Below, piece by piece: positions 1-6,175 of a stretch of 6,807 nucleotides of DNA (positions within the stretch are counted from its first letter, which is position 1; each line of letters opens with the position of its first letter). Source of the DNA: Propionibacteriaceae bacterium. Lineage in GTDB: Bacteria > Actinomycetota > Actinomycetes > Propionibacteriales > Propionibacteriaceae. Under the pieces are notes generated by a model, which worked only from the letters and a program-made list of their open reading frames with translations, ran no database searches and was not told the origin of the DNA. The translations under genes and the position numbers were made by a program. The DNA lies in the NCBI GenBank assembly GCA_031272685.1, contig JAISTI010000213.1, forward strand, positions 1 to 6,807, written 5' to 3'.

Positions 1-674
1 AACTCCACCTCGGTGCGCGGCACCATCACCTCGCGCAGGCTGGTCTCCCCGGCGGAAAACACCTCGTCCACGATGGCCCGCTCTTCCGCGCCGAGGGTGG
101 CCGAGGATTCCACCAGGGCGCGCAGCTCGTCTTCGGTGACCTCCTCGCGGGCGGCCTGCGGATTGCCGCCGAGCAGGCGCACCAGCCCGTTGGTGGAGAC
201 GCCGAGCAGCCAGATCACCGGGCGGGCGAATTTGGCGATGCCGGAGACGAACGGGCCGAGCGCCATCGCGTACGATTCGGCGTTTTGCATGGCGAGCCGC
301 TTGGAGGTGAGTTCGCCGATGACGATGGAGAAGTACGAGATGACCAAGGTGATGAGCACCAGCGCCAGCGGGGAGCCGACCGTCTTGGGCATGCCCCATT
401 TCGCGAACACGTTGGCCAGCTCGTCCGACAGCAGCGCCCCGCCGAAGGCCGCGGAGAGGAACCCGGAGAGGGTGACGCCGATTTGCACCGCAGAGAGGAA
501 AGTGTTCGGGTCGGCGGCGAGCCGCGCCACCACTTTGCCGCGTTTGCCCTTCTCGGCCAGCTGTTTTACTTGCGCTTCCCGCAGCGAGACGAGCGCCATC
601 TCGGCGGCGGCGAACACCCCGCCGATAAGGATGAATAGCAGGATGAGCGCGATATTGCCGACGATGGTGCCCAT
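1..674 (-). CDS. HlyC/CorC-type CNNM (DUF21) membrane protein, 3'-truncated by window edge
   Basis: Reading the minus strand from the ATG at 674 gives 224 residues without a stop, continuing past base 1. The N-terminus is a hydrophobic helix (about residues 2-24) leading into FAAAEMALVSLREAQ, the hallmark opening of the CNNM/DUF21 transmembrane domain. Further hydrophobic segments lie near residues 58-80, 100-120 and 132-155. A GELTSKRLAMQ stretch sits at the position of the family's conserved GE-L-x-x-K motif. The last visible residues (LREVMVPRTEVEF) are the usual entry into the cytoplasmic CBS pair, so the CBS and C-terminal transporter-associated domains are cut off. Family members are implicated in Mg2+/Co2+ transport or tolerance; the historical 'hemolysin' label is poorly supported. 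The start is 4 bp after the glycosyltransferase stop, so the two are probably co-transcribed. The family call is firm; the transported ion is not known. Confidence 0.9.
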   Translation of the reverse strand, partial: MGTIVGNIALILLFILIGGVFAAAEMALVSLREAQVKQLAEKGKRGKVVARLAADPNTFLSAVQIGVTLSGFLSAAFGGALLSDELANVFAKWGMPKTVGSPLALVLITLVISYFSIVIGELTSKRLAMQNAESYAMALGPFVSGIAKFARPVIWLLGVSTNGLVRLLGGNPQAAREEVTEDELRALVESSATLGAEERAIVDEVFSAGETSLREVMVPRTEVE

Positions 675-678
675 CGGG

Positions 679-1740
679 TCAGCCTATCCGGGAGCGGTCG
701 ACGTCCGAATCCGGTTGGGCGCCGGCCAGCCAGCCTTTGATGAAGCCTGTGCCCCAGCTCAGGTGCATGGTGGCCAGCGCCAGCCAGTTCAGCCCTTTGT
801 CCGCCCAGTTTTCGCTAGGCATTCGGGTGGCTGCCACTCCGGCGACGCCGAGGAAGTAGCCCCAGCCCGCCAGTTGTAGCGCTTTGCTGGTGGCGGCGCA
901 CAGGGCGTTTTGGAACAGCCCGACACGGCGCGCCAGCCACAGGAAGATGCAGGAGCCGAGCATGACGACCACCAGCGGCGGCGGCAGGTAGCGCCACGGG
1001 GTGCCGCCTTGGCGGCGGACCAGCGCCCCGCGCCAAACGCCGGTCGCGTACATCTGCTTGCGCAGCGCCGTCCAGGTGGCGCGCGGCCAATACACAACCT
1101 GCACGCCGGGCACCTGCACGACCCGGTATCCGGCGGCGCGGATGCGCGAGTTCAGCTCCCAGTCTTCGGCGCGCAGCAGGGTTTCGTCGTAGCCGCCCAC
1201 CTCTTCGAGCACTTCCCGGCGGAAGACGCCGAGATAGGCGGAGTCGGAGTCTTGCTCGCCCTCGGCTTCCAGGTGGTATGCGCCGCCGCCGAGGCCGAAG
1301 GGGCTGTTGTAGGCGCGGGCGACGGCCTGCTGGAACGGGGTGCGGCCTTGGGCGCGCATCGTGCCGCCGACGTTTGCGGCGCCGGTGCGGGCGAGGGCGG
1401 CGACCATGGTGGCGGTGTAGCCGTCAGGAAGCTCGGAATGGGCGTCCACCCTTATCACGACGGGGTACTGGCTGGCGGCGATGGCGGCGTTCAGCCCGGC
1501 GGGGATGGTGTGGCCGGTGTTTTGGACGATTTTGACCCGGCTGTCGGCGGCGGCCAGCGCGGCGGCGATCTCGTCGGTGCCGTCGTCGGAGGTCGCCAAG
1601 GCGATCACCAGTTCGGCGGGGCCGGGGTAGTCCTGCCCCAGCACTGCGGCCACCGCGTCTTCAAGATAGCGGGCTTCGTTCAGCACCGGCATCACATAGC
1701 TGACGCCCGGATTGGCGGGCAGGGGCGATAGCTCAGGCAC
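679..1740 (-). CDS. Family 2 glycosyltransferase with C-terminal membrane segments
   Basis: This is a 353-residue GT-A type glycosyltransferase if translation starts at GTG 1740. The nucleotide-sugar fold opens with VSYVMPVLNE (about 13-22). ALATSDDGTDE (47-57) is the beta-strand/aspartate loop, RVDAHSE (97-103) is the metal-binding DxD-like motif, and RAEDWELNSRI (190-200) carries the ED acceptor/base motif. RKQMYATGVWR (227-237) matches the Q/RxxRW-type C-terminal motif of processive-like GT2 enzymes. Hydrophobic stretches at about 252-270, 288-304 and 318-338 anchor it in the membrane. It resembles ExoA-like enzymes that build surface polysaccharide; donor and acceptor are unknown. GTG 1740 is preferred because GAGA lies 8 nt upstream and the protein then begins just before the fold. 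Longer frames from ATG 1779 or TTG 1818 would overlap the divergent gene. The CNNM protein follows 4 bp downstream. Confidence 0.85.
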   Translation of the reverse strand: MPELSPLPANPGVSYVMPVLNEARYLEDAVAAVLGQDYPGPAELVIALATSDDGTDEIAAALAAADSRVKIVQNTGHTIPAGLNAAIAASQYPVVIRVDAHSELPDGYTATMVAALARTGAANVGGTMRAQGRTPFQQAVARAYNSPFGLGGGAYHLEAEGEQDSDSAYLGVFRREVLEEVGGYDETLLRAEDWELNSRIRAAGYRVVQVPGVQVVYWPRATWTALRKQMYATGVWRGALVRRQGGTPWRYLPPPLVVVMLGSCIFLWLARRVGLFQNALCAATSKALQLAGWGYFLGVAGVAATRMPSENWADKGLNWLALATMHLSWGTGFIKGWLAGAQPDSDVDRSRIG

Positions 1741-1778
1741 AAGCTGATTCTCGCACAAGAGGGGATAGCATGTGGGCA
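1741..1778 (+). promoter_or_regulatory. Very short divergent start region with SD and possible leaderless -10
   Basis: This short stretch must serve two head-to-head genes. On the plus strand AGAGGGG (1758-1764) is a Shine-Dalgarno-like run, 7 nt before GTG 1772 and 13 nt before ATG 1778. TAGCAT (1766-1771) fits the TANNNT -10 pattern and would place transcription start at or next to ATG 1778, giving a leaderless message as is common in actinobacteria. The two readings are mutually exclusive for the start: SD use favours GTG 1772, leaderless use favours ATG 1778. On the minus strand GAGA (1752-1749) precedes GTG 1740 by 8 nt. I see no convincing -35 elements, so promoters may lie inside the opposing coding sequences. 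Confidence 0.4.
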
Positions 1779-2995
1779 TGGCTGCCGGGTTCGACTTCGC
1801 CAGCGGCAACCGCGCCAAGCTGGCGGCGCTGCCGCGCTATGCCGTCGGCCAGGCGCGCGGGGCGCTCTCCAAGCGCGATCCGCGAAGCTGGGTGGTCGGC
1901 TCGGATTTCGGCTTGGGCGACGGGGCCTGGGCCTTTTACCAAGCGGCGAAGCTCGCCGATCCCGGCCTGCGTGTCACCTGGCTGGTGTCCACCGCCGAGC
2001 AGGCCGAAGATGCGGCCCGGCGGGGTGTGCAGTGGCTGCCGCGCGATTCGCGCGATGGCTACGCCGCCACCTTGAAGGCAGGCGTGGTGGCCGTCACCCA
2101 CGGGTTTGGGGACGCCAACCGCTTCGCCCAGCGCGGCGCGAAGGTCGTCCAGCTTTGGCACGGCGCGCCGCTGAAAAAGCTGCACCTGGATTCCCCGGCA
2201 GTGTTGCGCCCGCCGGTTCCGGGCTCCGGGCCGCTGGTGCGGGGCATGTACCGGGTGGGATTGCGCGCCATCTCGCTCTTCCCGGTCTGCGGGGAGCCGG
2301 CCGTCGCGCCCATCGAGTCCGCCTTCGGCTTGCCTGCTGGCCGGGTGCTGCCGCTGGGCGAGCCGCGCACCGACATCCTTTTCGGCGACCCCGGCGAGTT
2401 GGCCGCCGCATCCAGAGAGCTTTGGCGCGAAGCGATCCCGGATTTGGGTGAAAGGCGGCTGGTGCTGCATGCGCCCACCTGGCGCGACGGCCAGCCTGAC
2501 CCGGTGATTCCCTCCGTGTCCGACCTTGTCGCCATCGAGGCGTGGTGCGCGGAAAACGACGCGCTGCTCGTCATCCGGCCGCATCCGAAAGCGGTGGGCG
2601 ATTACCCGCGCTCCACCCCGCTCGTGCGGGTGCTCTCCAGCCGGGAGCAGCCGTATCCCATGCCGCTGTTATGGGGCGTGGACGCGCTGGTGACGGACTA
2701 TTCGTCCATCCTCGTCGACTTCGCGGTGACCGGCAGGCCGATTCTGGCGCTCGCGCCCGACCTCGCCGAATACAGCCGCAGCCGGGGGCTGTATTTCGGC
2801 TACGACGAGCTATTTGCCGCCCCGCGCGCCACCACCTGGCCGGAGCTGCTGGAACAGCTCGGCGGGCTCGCCGACCCGGCCTTCGCGGGCCGCCTCGGCG
2901 CGCACTCCGCCGCCTTGCGCGACCGGTTCCAGGCCCACCAAGACGGCCAAAACGCCGCCCGCGTCGTCGCGCACATCTTGCATGGCCTGAGCTGA
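1772..2995 (+). CDS. CDP-glycerol:poly(glycerophosphate) glycerophosphotransferase family protein (TagB/TagF-like)
   Basis: This 407-residue protein (405 from ATG 1778) is recognised as a Glyphos_transf family member, which moves glycerol-phosphate (sometimes ribitol-phosphate) from a CDP donor onto teichoic-acid-like polymers at the inner face of the membrane. Motifs in order: DFGLGDGAWAFY (about 45-56), the first conserved region; QLWHGAPLKK with His130; LGEPRTDIL (195-203); VLHAPTWRDG with His233; VIRPHPK with His271; and TDYSSILVDF (308-317), the CDP-binding signature. His130 and His271 correspond to the two catalytic histidines of the TagF family. The length suits the shorter TagB-like single-domain forms rather than long polymerases. 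There is no clear transmembrane segment, consistent with a peripheral membrane enzyme. It is head-to-head with a GT2 gene and tail-to-tail with the activase (7 bp gap). Whether it primes or polymerises, and whether the donor is CDP-glycerol, cannot be read from sequence. Confidence 0.88.
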   Translation: MGMAAGFDFASGNRAKLAALPRYAVGQARGALSKRDPRSWVVGSDFGLGDGAWAFYQAAKLADPGLRVTWLVSTAEQAEDAARRGVQWLPRDSRDGYAATLKAGVVAVTHGFGDANRFAQRGAKVVQLWHGAPLKKLHLDSPAVLRPPVPGSGPLVRGMYRVGLRAISLFPVCGEPAVAPIESAFGLPAGRVLPLGEPRTDILFGDPGELAAASRELWREAIPDLGERRLVLHAPTWRDGQPDPVIPSVSDLVAIEAWCAENDALLVIRPHPKAVGDYPRSTPLVRVLSSREQPYPMPLLWGVDALVTDYSSILVDFAVTGRPILALAPDLAEYSRSRGLYFGYDELFAAPRATTWPELLEQLGGLADPAFAGRLGAHSAALRDRFQAHQDGQNAARVVAHILHGLS

Positions 2996-3002
2996 AAGCC
3001 GC

Positions 3003-3785
3003 CTACGATACGCTCACGCCCAAGCCGTGCGACTCCAGCCGGGAGCAAAATGGTCCGAGGTCGGATTCGGTGAGCGATTTGGCCTGGCCGAAAGCGTAAT
3101 CCCGGCCGAGGTCGGCGTATTTGCCCTTGCCGTATTGGTGGAAGGGGATCAACTCCACTTCGCGCTCGCCCAGCTGCGCGAGCAGCCCGGCGAAGGCGTC
3201 GGCGTCGGCCAGGGTGTCGTTCAAGCCGGGCACCACCGGAATGCGGAAGAGGTGCGGGACGCCGCTGGCGGCCAGCCAGGCCGCGTTGGCGAGGATGTGC
3301 GGCAGTTGCCCGCGGGTGTGCTCCAGGTGCCGTTGCGCGTCGTGGTCTTTGATGTCCATCAGCACCAGGTCGAGCTTGGCGGCCAGCTTGGCGAACACCT
3401 CGGCGGGCGCCGCGCCGGACGTCTGACCCACCACCGTGAGGCCATGGGCGTGGCACTGGTCGATGAGGGCCGCGCTGAACGCCGCCTGCAGCATGAATTC
3501 ACCCCCGGAGAGGGTGACGCCGCCGCCGGAATGCCCGTAATAGCCGCAGTCGCGCAACACAACGGCCAGCACCTCGGAGACGGTCATCTCTTGGCCGACG
3601 GTGATCTGCGCCTGGTCGCGGCGCGAGAACATCGGCTCGGGTTTGGCAGATTGGGATTCCGGGTTGGAGCACCACGCGCAGCGCAGCGGGCAGCCTTTCA
3701 GGAACACGCAGGTGCGGATTCCCGGCCCGTCGTGGATGGAGAACCGCTGAATGTCGAACACGGTGCCCCGCAGCTCAGCGTCCAT
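3003..3785 (-). CDS. Glycyl radical enzyme activating protein (radical SAM), short single-cluster form
   Basis: This 260-residue radical SAM enzyme uses a [4Fe-4S] cluster and S-adenosylmethionine to abstract hydrogen from the glycine of its partner GRE. The N-terminal FSIHDGPGIRTCVFLKGC is the standard activase signature. Cys32-x3-Cys36-x2-Cys39 (CPLRCAWC, then SNPES) is the cluster-binding motif. GGGVTLSGGE (87-96) is the SAM-binding GGE motif, followed by Phe rather than the usual Pro. DLVLMDIKDHD and IPFHQYGKGKYADLG (213-227) are later conserved regions. The ferredoxin-like insertion with extra cysteines, found between SNPES and GGGVTL in many dehydratase/decarboxylase activases, is absent: only about 40 residues separate the motifs, with a lone Cys80. 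ATG 3785 lies 11 bp inside the end of the GRE gene, indicating translational coupling. Its substrate protein is almost certainly that GRE. The gene ends with TAG at 3003-3005. Confidence 0.93.
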   Translation of the reverse strand: MDAELRGTVFDIQRFSIHDGPGIRTCVFLKGCPLRCAWCSNPESQSAKPEPMFSRRDQAQITVGQEMTVSEVLAVVLRDCGYYGHSGGGVTLSGGEFMLQAAFSAALIDQCHAHGLTVVGQTSGAAPAEVFAKLAAKLDLVLMDIKDHDAQRHLEHTRGQLPHILANAAWLAASGVPHLFRIPVVPGLNDTLADADAFAGLLAQLGEREVELIPFHQYGKGKYADLGRDYAFGQAKSLTESDLGPFCSRLESHGLGVSVS

Positions 3786-6072
3786 ACAATTCCCGGCTGA
3801 TGATCTCGTCTTGCACGTCTTTGTCGAGGTTTACGAAGACGGCGCTGAACCCGCTCACCCGCACGATCAGGTCCGGGTATTTCTCTGGGTGTTTCTGGGC
3901 GTCTTCGAGCGTCCCCGGCTCGACCACCGTCACCATTAGGTGACATCCGCCCTTGTCAAAGTAGGTTTGGAAGAGGCTCTTGATTTGCGGGCGGTGCCGG
4001 TTGAACATGCCGGGGGTGAACTTGATGTTCTGCACCGCGCCGCCGTGGTAGCGGGCCTGGAAACGGCTCAGCGAGTTCAGCATCGCCGTCGGGCCGCTGC
4101 GGGCGGCGCCGCCTTGGGGGTTATTGGCGGGGTTCATGAATTTGCCGGCCGCGCGCCCGTCGGCGGAGGCGGAGGTGCGCCGGCCCCATTCGGTGTTGGT
4201 CTGGTTGTTGGAGATGACGATGAGGTAGTAGTCCATCCCGCGCGCCAGGCCGCGGGCGCGGTTGCCTTTGGCGGTGAACTCGAACAGGTCGTTGGCCAAC
4301 TCGTCCACTTCGTCGAGGTCGTTGCCGTATTTCGGGCAGTTGGCCAGCTCGCGGCGCATGCCCGCGAACCCGTCGAAATTCGCCAGCAGCGCCTTGTTCA
4401 CCTCGTCCAAGGTGTAGCGCCGCTCGTCGAACACCAGCTTCTTGATGGCGAATAGCGAGTCGGAGGCGTTGATGTTGCCGTAGGTCTCGTTGGTGCCGCC
4501 GAGGTAGCGGATGCCGCCGTCCAAGATGGCTTTGCCGGCGGCAACGCAGTCGCGCATCCACATGCTGGCGAACACAAACGACGCTTCCCGGCCCATCACC
4601 TCATAGGAGTGCGCCTGCGCGTCCGCCCCGATGTCGAGGTAGTAGCCGAGCAGCACTTTGTATTGGTCGTACAGCTCCTCGAAAGTGCGCAACTCCGCCG
4701 CCGGCTTGAGGTTCACCGGCCCGGCCTTGTAGACCCCGTCCATCGGGTCGATGCCGCCGTTGAGGCAGATGTTGAGCAGTTTGAGCAGGTTGACCAGCAC
4801 GTTCGGGGTGCCGATGCTCTGGCCTTGGATGACGAACTCGCCGCAGCCGAACGGCACGTATTGCTCGGCTGTCTCGCGGCCGACGCGCATGCCGTACATG
4901 GCGGCGGGCACGTTCACGTCGTCGTTGTACAGGGTGGGGTAGGTGGCGCCGGCGCCGATGCAGTCGAGGGCCAGGTCCATGATTTCGGCGGGGGTCTGCT
5001 TGTTGAACCGCAGGGTGAATTGCGGCTCGACGTAGCGGCATTCGCGGGTGACTTCGAGGGCGAGCTTGGCGAACTCGTCGGCCGCGGCCGGGTGTTTGCG
5101 CCCGTAGCCGCCCACGATGATCCGCCCGTTCACCGTGGTGCGGCGGTTCTCTATCAGCGTCCACAGGCTCTTGAGGTATTCCTTGGCTTCCGCGCGCGTG
5201 ATTCGGCCTTCGGCGAGGTCGGCGGCCAGGTAGGGGCCGAGGTAGTCGTCCCAGCGGCCGTAGTTTATGCACCCGGCCAGCAGCGCGAACAGCCAGCATT
5301 GCTGGATGGCCTGGTGGAACGTTTCGGCGCGCCCGTCGCGGATTTGCGCCAGGGATTCAGCCATGGTTTCCAGCTTGGCGGCGCGTTCGGGCGGCACATC
5401 GCCGGCGAGGTGTTTGGCGATTTTGGCCTGGTAGCTGTCCACCACGTCGCGGTAGATGCCCAGCGCGGCCTGGCAGGCCAGCAGGAACTCGTTGCCGGGC
5501 TCTTCTTCGAGCCGGGCCCGCAGCCGCGCCGCCATGCCGGACGGACCCAGTTCCAGCAGCGTCTCGTAGTCGAGCATCACCCCGGAGAGCCGGGCGGTGG
5601 CCATCAGCGGGTAGTCGCAGTCGATGAAGCGGCCGACGGTGGCTCCGGTGAGGGTGTCGGCGCAGTACAGCGCCTTGGTGTCGTGGTCTTCCCAGTATCC
5701 GTACAGCGCGTCCACTCGCTCGCGGTCGGCGGCGGACGGCAGCGCGTCGCGGAAGGCGAGCAGCTTGTCGAAGACGCAGTAGTGCCCCACCCCGCCGACG
5801 CTGGTGACGCACCCGAACCCGATGGGCAGGAAGTCCAGCCGCCCAGCGAACCAGTCGCCGTCCTCAATGTCGCGAAATAGCGCCGGGTAGAGCACCCGCA
5901 GGCATGCGATCTCGCGCCGCTCCTTTGGCAGCCCGGCGGCCGCCCGGTGGGTCTGGGTGTAGCGCTCCATGAGGGCGAGCTGCCCGTCGGCGTCCAGTTC
6001 TGGCGGCAGCTTCTTCGACACCTCGACATTCTGCGCCCCCGCCACGCTGGGCTTGCGGGTTTGGACGTTCAT
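3775..6072 (-). CDS. Glycyl radical enzyme of unassigned substrate (annotated generically as PFL family)
   Basis: This 765-residue protein has both GRE signatures. PFGCGEFVIQ places the thiyl-radical Cys410 and the general-base Glu412. RVSGFSA (738-744) places the radical glycine at Gly741. Cys-x-Glu is the pattern of dehydratases, lyases and decarboxylases. True pyruvate formate-lyase has adjacent cysteines, so a 'pyruvate formate-lyase' label would mislead on function. Other family landmarks: INYGRWDDYLGPY, QFTLRFNKQTP, the GATYPTLYNDDV loop ahead of the active site, and GGTNETYGNINASDSLFAI. Length is within the usual GRE range. ATG 6072 is chosen because GCGAGG lies 4 nt upstream; an in-frame extension to 6168 has no family resemblance. 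It is soluble, with no signal peptide. It is followed by its activase with an 11 bp overlap, so the enzyme would be made and activated together under anoxia. No neighbouring gene reveals the substrate, and homology to any one characterised GRE class is not claimed. Confidence 0.93.
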   Translation of the reverse strand: MNVQTRKPSVAGAQNVEVSKKLPPELDADGQLALMERYTQTHRAAAGLPKERREIACLRVLYPALFRDIEDGDWFAGRLDFLPIGFGCVTSVGGVGHYCVFDKLLAFRDALPSAADRERVDALYGYWEDHDTKALYCADTLTGATVGRFIDCDYPLMATARLSGVMLDYETLLELGPSGMAARLRARLEEEPGNEFLLACQAALGIYRDVVDSYQAKIAKHLAGDVPPERAAKLETMAESLAQIRDGRAETFHQAIQQCWLFALLAGCINYGRWDDYLGPYLAADLAEGRITRAEAKEYLKSLWTLIENRRTTVNGRIIVGGYGRKHPAAADEFAKLALEVTRECRYVEPQFTLRFNKQTPAEIMDLALDCIGAGATYPTLYNDDVNVPAAMYGMRVGRETAEQYVPFGCGEFVIQGQSIGTPNVLVNLLKLLNICLNGGIDPMDGVYKAGPVNLKPAAELRTFEELYDQYKVLLGYYLDIGADAQAHSYEVMGREASFVFASMWMRDCVAAGKAILDGGIRYLGGTNETYGNINASDSLFAIKKLVFDERRYTLDEVNKALLANFDGFAGMRRELANCPKYGNDLDEVDELANDLFEFTAKGNRARGLARGMDYYLIVISNNQTNTEWGRRTSASADGRAAGKFMNPANNPQGGAARSGPTAMLNSLSRFQARYHGGAVQNIKFTPGMFNRHRPQIKSLFQTYFDKGGCHLMVTVVEPGTLEDAQKHPEKYPDLIVRVSGFSAVFVNLDKDVQDEIISRELYGR

Positions 6073-6076
6073 AGTG

Positions 6077-6082
6077 CCTCGC
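6077..6082 (-). promoter_or_regulatory. Ribosome binding site of the glycyl radical enzyme
   Basis: Read on the minus strand this is GCGAGG, followed by CACT and then ATG at 6072. The 4-nt spacing from GAGG is slightly short but usable. It decides the start against the longer in-frame option at 6168. Confidence 0.55.
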
Positions 6083-6105
6083 TGCTGACCTCGACAATCC
6101 CCTAC

Positions 6106-6159
6106 AGAATACGCCCAAGCGCAGCGCCACGCCGGTTCAAGCTTGACCATGGCAGTCAA
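6106..6159 (-). promoter_or_regulatory. Candidate promoter and TTGA/TCAA operator cluster upstream of the GRE
   Basis: This is the only true intergenic gap before the GRE. On the minus strand TATTCT (6111-6106) fits a -10 box and would start transcription near 6099, leaving a leader of about 27 nt. No good -35 lies 16-18 bp upstream; TTGAAC at 6140-6135 is 23 bp away. Upstream are three half-sites. TCAAGCTTGA (6137-6146) is a perfect 10-bp palindrome. TTGAC (6143-6147) and GTCAA (6155-6159) form an inverted repeat with a 7-bp spacer. These would lie about 40-60 bp upstream of the proposed start, where an activator would bind. The spacing does not match the FNR consensus (TTGAT-N4-ATCAA). No regulator gene is in the window; assignment is by inference only. 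Confidence 0.3.
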
Positions 6160-6175
6160 CAGCAACACGCTCAGC

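Noticed and set aside
312..350. GELTSK instead of GELxPK in the CNNM domain, considered as a lost functional residue
   Set aside because: From memory, related subfamilies carry GELTAKR-type sequences, so this is more likely subfamily variation than a defect.
13..879. A 288-codon plus-strand frame across the CNNM gene and the end of the GT2 gene
   Set aside because: It spans two real opposite-strand genes and their junction, and has a Ser/Ala/Arg-rich shadow composition.
910..1731. A 273-codon plus-strand frame antisense to the glycosyltransferase
   Set aside because: Low-complexity Gly/Val/His composition with no domain; it is the shadow of a clearly recognised GT2 gene.
3027..3800. A 257-codon plus-strand frame antisense to the activase
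   Set aside because: The opposite strand encodes CxxxCxxC, GGE and the other activase motifs; this frame has none.
4609..5880. A 423-codon open frame on the plus strand antisense to the GRE
   Set aside because: It mirrors the GRE codons in very GC-rich DNA and yields a Val/Gly/His-rich protein without recognisable motifs. The minus-strand frame has full GRE signatures.
6137..6159. An FNR or CRP-family site upstream of the GRE
   Set aside because: The half-sites are similar but the 7-bp spacer and the reversed orientation of the perfect palindrome do not fit the TTGAT-N4-ATCAA arrangement.
6073..6168. Extending the GRE start upstream to 6168
   Set aside because: The extra 32 residues have no family resemblance and read through the promoter-like gap; ATG 6072 has its own SD.
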